NCBI RefSeq assembly: GCF_902788255.1
Contig: NZ_CADAJR010000028.1
Span: 1 to 38,419 of the forward strand
Direction of reading: 5' to 3'
Source: an uncultured Methanobrevibacter sp.
GTDB taxonomy: Archaea > Methanobacteriota > Methanobacteria > Methanobacteriales > Methanobacteriaceae
Length of the DNA stretch: 38,419 nt
The position numbers were made by a program, and so were the translations under genes. Positions 1 through 7,083 of the stretch are shown here, piece by piece (the stretch's first letter is position 1; every line of letters starts with the position of its first letter). The notes under the pieces are model-generated. The model saw nothing but the letters and a program-made list of their open reading frames with translations. It made no database searches and was not told the DNA's origin.

Positions 1-99
1 TGGTTCCGCGGGGATAGCCTAGAAAATACTCAATAAACGATTGAGCAATAAAAATAAAACTCTAGGAATCCTCACCTTCTATAAGGCGAGGTTGTTCAA
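1..99 (+). mobile_element. Right end of an IS200/IS605-family element (possible tnpB tail plus terminal hairpin)
   Basis: Positions 70-91 form an imperfect hairpin: a 9-nt arm CCTCACCTT, loop CTAT, and arm AAGGCGAGG with a single A-C mismatch. It is followed closely by TTCAA at 95-99. A short subterminal hairpin followed by a cleavage tetranucleotide is typical of the right end of IS200/IS605 elements. In frame 1 the bases before the hairpin read WFRGDSLENTQ then stop, and further on NSRNPHLL then stop, which looks like a TnpB C-terminal tail, possibly degraded by in-frame stops. A second small inverted repeat, CTCAAT/ATTGAG, lies at 30-46. From about base 95 the permease sequence begins. The body of the element is outside the window, so the family assignment rests on the end structure only. 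Confidence 0.55.
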
Positions 100-1420
100 A
101 CTGGGGCCTATGACCATTCCTCAAATCACCTTTGAAGAGTTTGGAATGCTCTACAGCATTCCTGAATGGCATGTCGGATTTGACATGATTTTCGTTGTTG
201 CAACAGCAGGAATAGTGATATTGTCCCTTCTGATATCATATCTGGCATGCAGAAGCATTGCAAAGGAAAGCCCTTCACAGGCCATCAAGCCGAAGGTTCC
301 GAAAATTTCCTCTTCGGGATGGTTTGAAAATTCAAGAATCTGGAAGAAACTATCATTTAATGTTCGCTGGAATTGGCGTGATGCCAAAAGAAATAAGTTC
401 AGGGCATTGATGAGCGTTGCAGGAGTATTGGGCTGTACAGTAATCATTATCGCATCATTCGGATGTATGGACAGTTTTGATGAAATGAAAGAGTGGACCT
501 ATGATGATATAAATCATTACGATTCCAAACTGGTCCTGGAGGAGAATGCTACGGACTCACAAATCGACAATATAGTTGATGAGGTTGATGGTGAGAAATT
601 AATGGAAGGTTCGATTGAAATCAAATCGGGTGATATCAAGAAATCGGGGCTTCTGACAGTTTTGGATGACAATGAACTCATCACTCCGACCGATGATGAT
701 GAAAATCCGATTGAGATTGGCGATGATGAGGTTTGCATTTCTCATAAGATGGCTGAATTATTGGGTGTTGGCGTTGGAGATACCATTAAATGGCATACCA
801 TGGGCTCCGACAAGTGGATCAGTTCAAATGTGGATAAGATTTACGCTGACCCTACATCTCAAGGCATAATACTTTCAAAGGATAAACTCGAAGACTTTGA
901 TAAGGATTACAATCCGACCAGCATCTTATCTTCCCAAAATGTCACTGATAATTTCACTGGCGTAAAAACCGTGCTTTCAAGCGACACTTTAACTGAAAGC
1001 TGGGATCAGATGATGGAATCCTCAATGAGCATTGTTTATCTCTTAGTGGTATTTGCAACATTGCTGTCCGTCATTGTGCTTTATAACTTGGGTCTTCTTT
1101 CATACACTGAAATCAAGCGTGAACTGGCAACATTGAAGGTTTTGGGCTTTAAAACTAGCAAACTCAGAAGACTGCTGCTCACTCAAAACCTGTGGTTTAC
1201 AACAATAGGATTTGTGATTGGAGTTCCATTGGGTATAGCGGTCCTGCAGTATCTGTTCGGCACTATGGGAGATTCATTCTACTTGCCTGTGCACTTATCC
1301 CTCAAGACATTGGTTGTAACATTCCTAATCACTTATGTAGTTTCAGTTCTTGTGAACCTGATGTTTTCAGGCAAGCTCAAGAAATTGGATATGGTTGAAT
1401 CACTTAAGGATAATGAGTAG
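41..1420 (+). CDS. FtsX-like ABC transporter permease, C-terminal fragment (5' part lost or interrupted)
   Basis: This is the C-terminal part of a large FtsX/MacB-type membrane permease that works with an ATPase to move lipids or peptides or to give resistance. The open frame starts at a TTG at 41, but its first 18 or so residues are encoded by the terminal sequence of an IS element. Permease-like sequence begins near LGPMTIPQ (base 101). A membrane segment follows at about residues 48-68, then the second-repeat start RWNWRDAKRNKFRALMS (about 109-125) with a membrane helix, an extracellular domain of about 190 residues, and three C-terminal helices (about 330-355, 385-410, 425-448). Full-length relatives are about 1000 residues or more, so at least the first half is missing here. 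It is probably a broken gene, although an unseen 5' part beyond the IS may exist. No downstream partner gene is apparent. Confidence 0.75.
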   Translation: MSNKNKTLGILTFYKARLFKLGPMTIPQITFEEFGMLYSIPEWHVGFDMIFVVATAGIVILSLLISYLACRSIAKESPSQAIKPKVPKISSSGWFENSRIWKKLSFNVRWNWRDAKRNKFRALMSVAGVLGCTVIIIASFGCMDSFDEMKEWTYDDINHYDSKLVLEENATDSQIDNIVDEVDGEKLMEGSIEIKSGDIKKSGLLTVLDDNELITPTDDDENPIEIGDDEVCISHKMAELLGVGVGDTIKWHTMGSDKWISSNVDKIYADPTSQGIILSKDKLEDFDKDYNPTSILSSQNVTDNFTGVKTVLSSDTLTESWDQMMESSMSIVYLLVVFATLLSVIVLYNLGLLSYTEIKRELATLKVLGFKTSKLRRLLLTQNLWFTTIGFVIGVPLGIAVLQYLFGTMGDSFYLPVHLSLKTLVVTFLITYVVSVLVNLMFSGKLKKLDMVESLKDNE

Positions 1421-1498
1421 TTTTTTCTACTTATTATACTTAAATGGTGACATAATCTTTAAAAAGAAGTAATTTCTATTATTATTTAGGTGATATTG

Positions 1499-1720
1499 AT
1501 GGTTGAGATTACTAGCAAGTCAAAATACATGGATTTGTTGAACGCATATCCCTTGCTCAAAACGGATTTGGTGAGAAAAAACCATAAGTTCAAGTTCCTG
1601 GTGACTCCTATGGGAAAGATTTCCCTATGGGAAGCTGATCTTGAGGAAGTCAGTGAAAGTGCCCAAATGAGTGTTGACGAAACTGTCGAACTGTTTCAGG
1701 AATTGATTGATTCGTATTGA
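1499..1720 (+). CDS. DUF1858-like small protein
   Basis: A 73-residue soluble protein. The pattern of a short helix, YPLLKTDLVRK, a central FLVTPMGKISLW stretch, and a final helix SVDETVELFQELI resembles DUF1858, a small helical domain often found near redox or iron-sulfur proteins (as in the ScdA/Ric N-terminus). That assignment is from memory of the family pattern, not a search. The ATG at 1499 is chosen because AGGTGA sits 5 nt upstream; the GTG at 1490 lies inside that ribosome-binding site. It stands alone, about 200 bp before the C_GCAxxG_C_C gene. Confidence 0.6.
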   Translation: MVEITSKSKYMDLLNAYPLLKTDLVRKNHKFKFLVTPMGKISLWEADLEEVSESAQMSVDETVELFQELIDSY

Positions 1721-1929
1721 ATTTAACATGGGAGTTGTATGGTCTGAAATTGCTTTAGATTATCCTCTCAAATTTTTAATTTTTTACACTATTAAATTGA
1801 TATTTATGATTACACTTCTTTTTCATGAATTGTTTCTTCAATTAAATAACATTATTTTTCAAAAAGGAATTTTTTTCATACATTTATCCATAGGAAACTT
1901 AATTACTGGCATCAATAAATAATATAATC

Positions 1930-2343
1930 ATGAATTCAATTGAGGATGCAGTTCAGTTATTTGAAGATGGGTACGTGTGCTCACAGGCAGTATTTGCAGC
2001 ATTTTCTGAAAAACTTGGACTTCCCAAACAACAGGCTTTAAAAATTGGGGCTTGTTTTGGAAGCGGCATGAGAAAGGGGGAAGTTTGCGGGGCCTGTACT
2101 GGAGCATTAATGGTGCTGGGCTTGAAATATGGTGAAAACAAGACTGAAAGTAATGAGGCTTGCGTTAAGTTTCTAGATGAATTTAAAAAAGAAAATGGAT
2201 CCATCATCTGTCGTGATTTGCTTGGTTGTGATATCAGTACGGATGAGGGAGTAAAACACGCTAAAGATAACAATCTATTTAAGGAATTCTGCCCAAAAAT
2301 GGTGGAATCAGCTTCTAAAATTGTTGATGAAATGATTTTATAA
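1930..2343 (+). CDS. C_GCAxxG_C_C family protein
   Basis: A 137-residue cysteine-rich protein. The family signature is visible in order: a Cys in GYVCSQAVFAAF (about residue 18), then GACFGSGMRKGEVCGACTGALMVLG (43-67) with its core Cys-Gly-Ala-Cys-x-x-Gly, then single cysteines at CVKFL, CRDLLGC and FCPKMV. The family is assigned to redox or metal-cluster roles, but its reaction is unknown. The region upstream (1721-1929) is very AT-rich and has no convincing gene. There is no strong ribosome-binding site, so translation may be from a leaderless or short-leader mRNA. The next gene starts 17 bp downstream and is probably co-transcribed. Confidence 0.85.
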   Translation: MNSIEDAVQLFEDGYVCSQAVFAAFSEKLGLPKQQALKIGACFGSGMRKGEVCGACTGALMVLGLKYGENKTESNEACVKFLDEFKKENGSIICRDLLGCDISTDEGVKHAKDNNLFKEFCPKMVESASKIVDEMIL

Positions 2344-2360
2344 TATTGTTCGGAGGTCTT

Positions 2361-2810
2361 ATGGCTAAAAAGGGATTAATATTAATTTTAGTGGTTCTTG
2401 TGGCTAGTTTAGTTCTTGTTGGTGCTTATTCGCTAACTGAATCTCCTGCAGGTGGCGGTAATGTCACTAAACTGGAAGTGTCATCGGAAGGACCATTCAA
2501 TGTGAGTGAAATTGTTGAGGATATAGAGAACTCCTCATATTATGAGGGATATGACAATGATACTGTGGATTGGATGAAATCATTGGGGGATATGTATGTC
2601 TTTAACGGTTTGCAGTCATTTGTCATCATGGATTCTAAGGATGCAAGCAAATTGCCGTCAGAATTTGCCACTGATGTTTCTATAAAAAACATTTTCAACT
2701 GTGAAGTGGTTGAAAAGCGTTCTTTGGGAGACATTGAGCATCCGAGGGATGTGTATTTGGTAAAGAATGTGGAATATCTGGAACAGAATATAACTTATTA
2801 TCCTGTTTAG
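2361..2810 (+). CDS. Membrane-anchored hypothetical protein
   Basis: A 149-residue protein that I do not recognise. The N-terminus (about residues 4-25) is a single hydrophobic segment after MAKK, consistent with an uncleaved anchor or a signal peptide; there is no lipobox cysteine. The remainder is acidic, contains several NxS/T sites (such as NVTK, NVSE, NNT-like) and looks extracytoplasmic. The ATG at 2361 is preferred over an earlier TTG at 2346 because CGGAGGT lies at 2351-2357, 4 nt upstream. It follows the C_GCAxxG_C_C gene at 17 bp, so the two probably form an operon. Confidence 0.6.
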   Translation: MAKKGLILILVVLVASLVLVGAYSLTESPAGGGNVTKLEVSSEGPFNVSEIVEDIENSSYYEGYDNDTVDWMKSLGDMYVFNGLQSFVIMDSKDASKLPSEFATDVSIKNIFNCEVVEKRSLGDIEHPRDVYLVKNVEYLEQNITYYPV

Positions 2811-2869
2811 GCCTGCACATTGACGGGAGTTGTCAAAAGATAACTCTTATTTTTTTTAAAATTAACATG

Positions 2870-2918
2870 TCATAATATCATGATATGAAAACTTTTAAAT
2901 ACATCATATCATAATATG
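2870..2918 (+). promoter_or_regulatory. Promoter and candidate operator of the CadC-type regulator and P-type ATPase operon
   Basis: A perfect 12-bp palindrome ATATCATGATAT lies at 2875-2886. A second inverted repeat, CATAT-N4-ATATG, lies at 2905-2918. The word TCATAATAT is repeated at 2870 and 2909. An AT-rich TATA-like stretch (TTTTAAATAC, about 2893-2902) sits between the two, so a bound ArsR-family dimer would block transcription factor access. Assignment to the regulator just downstream is inference from position and symmetry. Confidence 0.5.
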
Positions 2919-2943
2919 TAAATATATAATATATGTGATGGAA

Positions 2944-3318
2944 ATGAAAAAAGATAATCTTGAAATTGATGACGAAGGCGTATGCGAAGTATTTAACTCT
3001 CATGAAGATGCAGTTGAAAGAGTAAAAGGTCGCATGCCCTCAGAAGAAGAGTATGCTGAGCTATCTGAATTCTTCAAAATATTTGGTAACCCAACAAGAT
3101 TAAAAATTATTTCCCTGCTTGCAGTAGAAGATTTATGTGTATGTGACATTTGTGAAGCTCTGGACTTGAACCAGACAACAGTCTCAAACCAACTTAGGAT
3201 ATTGCGTGCCAATAACTTGGTAAAATATCAAAAAGAAGGTAAAATGGCAAGATATTCACTTACAGACCTGCACATTGAAATGATTTACAAAGTGGGATTA
3301 GAACATATATTAGAATAA
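2944..3318 (+). CDS. ArsR/SmtB-family metal-responsive repressor, CadC-like
   Basis: A winged-helix repressor of about 124 residues expected to control the P-type ATPase 18 bp downstream. An N-terminal CEVF resembles the N-terminal Cys of CadC. The core runs from FFKIFGNPTRLKIISLL through the metal box DLCVCDICEAL (the alpha-3 CxC site), the recognition helix NQTTVSNQLRILRANNLV, and the wing GKMARYSL. The C-terminal helix carries DLHIEM and a later LEHILE, matching the alpha-5 D-x-H...H zinc site of SmtB/CzrA. Both metal sites therefore appear to be present. The ATG at 2944 has GTGAT 4 nt upstream; ATG 2938 and GTG 2935 are alternatives. Expected ligands by family are Zn(II), Cd(II) or Pb(II). 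Confidence 0.85.
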   Translation: MKKDNLEIDDEGVCEVFNSHEDAVERVKGRMPSEEEYAELSEFFKIFGNPTRLKIISLLAVEDLCVCDICEALDLNQTTVSNQLRILRANNLVKYQKEGKMARYSLTDLHIEMIYKVGLEHILE

Positions 3319-3336
3319 TTTTTAATTGGTGATAAT

Positions 3337-5937
3337 ATGGTAGAAAATAGATGTTATGATGCAGATTGTGCAGATGAAAACTGCCGCAATCCAGAACATT
3401 ACAACTACATCTGTTTTGACCCTGAATGTGAAGAAATTCACTGTACAGATTCTAATCATTATAATAAAGAGTTGTTAAGAGAATATCAAGAAAATTCAGA
3501 TTTAAGTGTATATGACCACAGAGAAGAAATAGATTATGATGAGGATGTTGACATAAGTATTTGCGGATGTCCTGATTGTGCAGATGACCATGATCACGAC
3601 CATGACCATGACCACCATCATCACCATCATGAGCATGAGGAAGAAGATTCTTGCTCTGATCCTGACTGTGGCTGTCATGACCACGACCATGAGCATGAAG
3701 ATGAGGATTCTTGTTCAGACCCTGATTGTGGTTGTCATGATGAGCATGAGCATCATCATGAGCATGACCATGAGTATGAGGATGAGGATTCTTGTTCAGA
3801 CCCTGATTGTGGTTGTCATGATGAGCATGAGCATCATCATGAGCATGACCATGAGCATGAAGATGAGGATTCTTGTTCTGATCCTGATTGTGATTGTCAT
3901 GACCATGAGCATGAGGAAAAGGATACCTGTTCAGACCCAAACTGTTCCTGCCATAACGATGATGATGTAGATATCAGCATTTGTGGTTGTCCTGACTGTG
4001 CAGATGATGACCATGACCATGAACATGGGGAAGAGGAGCTATTGGCTGAAGGAAAACCTTTGATTGCAAATAGACCTATTCAAATCATCGTTGCAAGCGG
4101 AATTTGTTTTGCAGTGGGACATATTATGGAAATGCTGTCAGTCAATCTGACTGTTGTAACATTGGTTTTCATGGTTGGTGCATTGATTGCAGGTTATGAA
4201 ATAGCAGGTCTTGCATATAAGTCATTGGTTAAAAGACACACTGTAGGTCCTGCAATGTTGATGTGTATTGCTTGTGTTGCTTCATTCATCATTGGCCATC
4301 CTGAAGAAGGTGCTGCAGTAACATTCCTTTACTACATTGCTGAGTTTTTAGAGGATTATGCTGAACATCGTGCAAAACGTTCAATCAAATCCTTGGTTGA
4401 AATCGCTCCTGAAACCGCAAGGGTTAAAGTGGGAGACTCTGAAGTGGAAAGGAAAGTCGATGACGTAAACATTGGTGAGATCGTTATTGTGAAACCTGGG
4501 GACAAGGTTCCTTTGGATGGTGCTGTTGTTTCCGGTTCATCATCAATTAACCAGGCTTCAATCACTGGTGAAAGCGTACCTGTACTTAAGGAAATCGGTG
4601 ATGAGGTATTTTCAGGAACCGTTAATGTGGATGGATACCTGGAAATTGTTGTAACCAAAAAGGCAAAAGATTCAGTCATCTCTAAAATTGTTACTTTGGT
4701 TAAAAGGTCACAACTTAACAGGTCTGAAACTGAATCCCTGGTTGAAAAAGTGGCAAAATACTATACTCCGGTAATGATGGTTGCTGCGGCATGCGTTGCA
4801 TTCATTCCCCCATTGCTATTTGGCCAGCCTTTGGTTGACTGGGTTTATAAGGCACTTTCACTTCTGGTAATCTCATGTCCTTGTGCGTTTTTAATCTCAA
4901 CACCGGTAGGTATGGTGTCTGCAATTACATCAGCTACTAAAAATGGTGTTTTGATTAAGGGAAGTACATATGTCGAGGAGATGCGTGGAGTTAAAGCGGT
5001 GATCTTTGACAAGACTGGTACATTGACTGAAGGGAAACTTGAATTGAGTGAAGTTAAAGTATTGGATGAGGGTTGTACCCAAGAGGATGTTGTAAGAATT
5101 GCGGCTTCACTGGAGCATAACTCATCTCACCCTATCGCTCAGGCTATTGTAAATTATGCAACAATGAACGATATCGAGTTTGAAGAGGTTGATGAGTTTA
5201 AAAATGTTCCAGGTAAAGGTATTGTTGCAAATATCAATGGAAATGAATATTATGCGGCAAATGAGTCTTTAATCGAAGGTTCAAACTTTGATATTTCAAG
5301 AGAAGAGATTAATAGGTATTCCAGTGAAGGCAAGACCATAGTGTTTGTGGGCGATGCATCAAAAGTGCTGGGTATAATTACCGTTTCAGATAAAATCAGG
5401 GACAATGCATTCGAAGTAATCAAAGACCTGAAAGGTCAAGGGGTACAGACTGTAATGCTTACAGGGGACAACAAGATTGCCGCTAAAAGTGTGGCCGATG
5501 AAATCGGAATCGACTATGTTTATTCCAACCTGATGCCTGAAGACAAACTGAACATTCTTGACACTATCAGAAACAAATTCGGTGATGTTGCCATGGTCGG
5601 AGACGGTATTAACGACGCACCGGCTCTTGCACGTGCAAACATTGGTATTGCAATGGGTGCTGCAGGTTCAGATGTGGCAATCGAGACAGCGGATGTTGCA
5701 TTGATGCAGGATGATATCTCAAAACTTCCATATTTATTTTCCTTATCACGCAAAACAATGGGAATCATCAAGCAGAACATTACTGTGGCAATTGCAGTTA
5801 AATTGTTATGTGTAGTGCTTGCTGTTTTAGGTATTATCACACTGATGATGTCTGTTGGATTTGGAGATTTGGGATTAACACTTCTGGTTATCTTAAACTC
5901 ATTTAGAATTGGAATGGTGAAAGATCCACTATTCTGA
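3337..5937 (+). CDS. Zn/Cd/Pb-type P1B ATPase with Cys/His/Asp-rich repeat N-terminus
   Basis: An 866-residue heavy-metal exporter. The first 240 residues are a metal-binding region instead of canonical GMxCxxC domains: a Cys-rich start (Cys 6, 11, 16, 27, 31, 36), then CGCPDCADD motifs at about 70-84 and 210-224 that flank five CSDPxCxCH units (from about residues 104, 124, 151, 178 and 196) separated by His/Asp/Glu runs. The ATPase core follows: TGES, the transmembrane CPC (514-516), phosphorylation site DKTGT (Asp 558), SSHP, and GDGINDAPAL. The C-terminal helices carry a Lys (KLLCVVL) and an Asp (DLGLTLLVILNSFR), as in ZntA/CadA, which points to Zn, Cd or Pb rather than Cu. GGTGAT precedes the ATG. 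It forms an operon with the repressor upstream. Confidence 0.93.
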   Translation: MVENRCYDADCADENCRNPEHYNYICFDPECEEIHCTDSNHYNKELLREYQENSDLSVYDHREEIDYDEDVDISICGCPDCADDHDHDHDHDHHHHHHEHEEEDSCSDPDCGCHDHDHEHEDEDSCSDPDCGCHDEHEHHHEHDHEYEDEDSCSDPDCGCHDEHEHHHEHDHEHEDEDSCSDPDCDCHDHEHEEKDTCSDPNCSCHNDDDVDISICGCPDCADDDHDHEHGEEELLAEGKPLIANRPIQIIVASGICFAVGHIMEMLSVNLTVVTLVFMVGALIAGYEIAGLAYKSLVKRHTVGPAMLMCIACVASFIIGHPEEGAAVTFLYYIAEFLEDYAEHRAKRSIKSLVEIAPETARVKVGDSEVERKVDDVNIGEIVIVKPGDKVPLDGAVVSGSSSINQASITGESVPVLKEIGDEVFSGTVNVDGYLEIVVTKKAKDSVISKIVTLVKRSQLNRSETESLVEKVAKYYTPVMMVAAACVAFIPPLLFGQPLVDWVYKALSLLVISCPCAFLISTPVGMVSAITSATKNGVLIKGSTYVEEMRGVKAVIFDKTGTLTEGKLELSEVKVLDEGCTQEDVVRIAASLEHNSSHPIAQAIVNYATMNDIEFEEVDEFKNVPGKGIVANINGNEYYAANESLIEGSNFDISREEINRYSSEGKTIVFVGDASKVLGIITVSDKIRDNAFEVIKDLKGQGVQTVMLTGDNKIAAKSVADEIGIDYVYSNLMPEDKLNILDTIRNKFGDVAMVGDGINDAPALARANIGIAMGAAGSDVAIETADVALMQDDISKLPYLFSLSRKTMGIIKQNITVAIAVKLLCVVLAVLGIITLMMSVGFGDLGLTLLVILNSFRIGMVKDPLF
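3703..3864 (+). repeat. Tandem 81-bp in-frame repeat in the P-type ATPase gene
   Basis: Bases 3703-3783 and 3784-3864 are nearly identical 81-bp units, each encoding 27 residues that include a CSDPDCGCH motif plus a His/Glu/Asp spacer. Only a few bases differ near the end of each unit (TAT versus CAT, GAG versus GAA). Shorter diverged copies flank them at about 3646, 3865 and 3919. The number of units is likely to vary by slippage or recombination without breaking the frame. Confidence 0.9.
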
Positions 5938-6152
5938 TTTATTCTTTATTTTTTTTGGAATAACTAAATTTTAAAACGATTTAGATTGTCCTAAATTAGT
6001 TTTAACTAAATATTTATTCTTTGATTAACCTAAAAATGAATTTTAAAACGAATGGTTTATATTGTAGTTTTTATTTAATGTTATAATAGGTAATATTACT
6101 TAATTTTTATTTAAAAATTTAGGTGAATAAAAAATATTTTTTTCATCTAAGT

Positions 6153-6164
6153 TGGGGCAACCCA
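6153..6164 (+). other. Short GCAA-tetraloop hairpin in the leader of the DUF6110-like genes
   Basis: TGGG-GCAA-CCCA forms a small 4-bp hairpin with a GNRA loop, about 47 nt before the first of three small genes. A TATA-like stretch (TTTATATTG, about 6056-6064) would place it in a leader of roughly 130 nt. The remaining gap 5938-6210 is AT-rich, with a repeated TTTTAAAACGA word (about 5970 and 6041). I see no gene there. Function is unknown. Confidence 0.3.
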
Positions 6165-6210
6165 TATCTGGTCATTTTTGGCCTAAACTATTATACAAGG
6201 AGGAATACTG

Positions 6211-6432
6211 ATGGTATACAAAAAAATCATGGACTGCGCGATTGAACATAAACACGCTTTAATATTTGCGGGAGGTATTGCAACCGCAATTATCGGTAAA
6301 AAAGTATTAGAATCACAAACTTTCAAAGAAACCACTACAAAAGCTATGGCTAATGTAATGTCAGCTAAACAGGATGCTGAGAAAGCTGTTGAAGAAATGA
6401 AAAAGGATGCAGAAGAAATTAATAAAGAATAA
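6211..6432 (+). CDS. DUF6110-like small protein, copy 1
   Basis: A 73-residue protein with one short hydrophobic segment (about residues 16-29, ALIFAGGIATAIIG) between a positively charged start and the motif KKVLESQTFKETTTKAMANVM, then a highly charged amphipathic helix rich in Lys and Glu. This layout matches DUF6110 as I remember it, a family of unknown function seen near metal P-type ATPases. AAGGAGG at 6197-6203 gives a strong start. It is the first of three tandem paralogues spaced 15 and 11 bp apart, all on the same strand as the ATPase about 270 bp upstream. A role as an accessory to metal transport is inference. Confidence 0.7.
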   Translation: MVYKKIMDCAIEHKHALIFAGGIATAIIGKKVLESQTFKETTTKAMANVMSAKQDAEKAVEEMKKDAEEINKE

Positions 6433-6447
6433 ACCGGGGGAATAGTT

Positions 6448-6678
6448 ATGGTATGGAAAAAAGCATTGACTTTAGCAGTAGGGCACAAAGCAGCATTAAT
6501 CTTTGCTGGAGGAGTTGCAACTGCAGTAGTCGGTAAAAAAGTGTTGGAATCAGACATTGTAAAAGAAACCGCAACAAAAGCTATGGCTGAAGTAATGTCC
6601 ATGAAAAACGATGCTGAAAAAATGATGGATGATATGAAAGCCGATGCTCAGGAAATTGTTGTTGAATCTAAAGAATAG
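6448..6678 (+). CDS. DUF6110-like small protein, copy 2
   Basis: A 76-residue paralogue of its neighbours. It shares HKAALIFAGGVATAVVGKKVLES and the following TKAMAEVMS-x-K-x-DAEK region, then an acidic helix with Met-rich spacing (EKMMDDMKADAQEIV). GGGGGAAT lies just upstream of the ATG. One membrane-inserting or peripheral hydrophobic segment is predicted by eye at about residues 15-29. Its position in the middle of a three-gene run suggests a hetero-oligomer or dosage amplification, but no function is known. Confidence 0.7.
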   Translation: MVWKKALTLAVGHKAALIFAGGVATAVVGKKVLESDIVKETATKAMAEVMSMKNDAEKMMDDMKADAQEIVVESKE

Positions 6679-6689
6679 CTGGTGATTGG

Positions 6690-6956
6690 ATGCTACGTGA
6701 AGACATTTTACCATTTGCAAAAGAACATAAACATGCTTTACTATTCGCTGGAGGAGTTGCAACAGCACTCATTGGTATGAAAATCTTAAAATCACAGACA
6801 ACCAAAGATTTGGCAACCAAAGGAATGGCTAGTGTAATATCTGCCAAAAAAGATGCAGAAGAAACCTTCCAGGATATGAAGGAAACTGCTGAAGACATAG
6901 TCTATGATGCCAGTGAACAAAATCAGCAGGAAATCTACGTTGAGAAAAAAGAATAG
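6690..6956 (+). CDS. DUF6110-like small protein, copy 3
   Basis: An 88-residue paralogue with the same core (HKHALLFAGGVATALIG, then MKILKSQTTKDLATKGMAS) and a longer acidic, Gln-rich C-terminus (ASEQNQQEIYVEKKE) than the other two copies. GGTGATT at 6680-6686 precedes the ATG by 3 nt. It ends the small operon; 127 AT-rich bases follow before the MATE gene. Divergence among the three copies is substantial, so the duplication is not recent. Confidence 0.7.
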   Translation: MLREDILPFAKEHKHALLFAGGVATALIGMKILKSQTTKDLATKGMASVISAKKDAEETFQDMKETAEDIVYDASEQNQQEIYVEKKE

Positions 6957-7083
6957 TCCATCTATTCTTTAACTTTTTTTATTTTAAAATGAAATTTTCC
7001 ATTTAATTTGTTCGAAAAATTTGACCAACTGAAAAATTATTGAATAATTAATTTTATATTTGAATAAATTTTAATTATAATGT

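Noticed and set aside
1707-1922. A 71-codon open frame between the DUF1858-like and C_GCAxxG_C_C genes
   Set aside because: It starts inside the preceding gene, has no ribosome-binding site, and its composition follows the AT-rich intergenic DNA (Ile/Phe/Leu-rich). No motif is visible.
3703-3864. Repeat array as a CRISPR or minisatellite
   Set aside because: The repeats are in frame, encode the metal-binding units, and have no unique spacers.
3452-3970. Long antisense and alternate-frame open frames rich in His or Met across the ATPase N-terminus
   Set aside because: They are by-products of the repeated CAT/GAT codons of the real coding frame. They lack starts with ribosome-binding sites.
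5966-6052. Repeated TTTTAAAACGA words as an operator pair
   Set aside because: Only two copies were found, in very AT-rich DNA about 70 bp apart, with no symmetry or recurrence elsewhere in the window.
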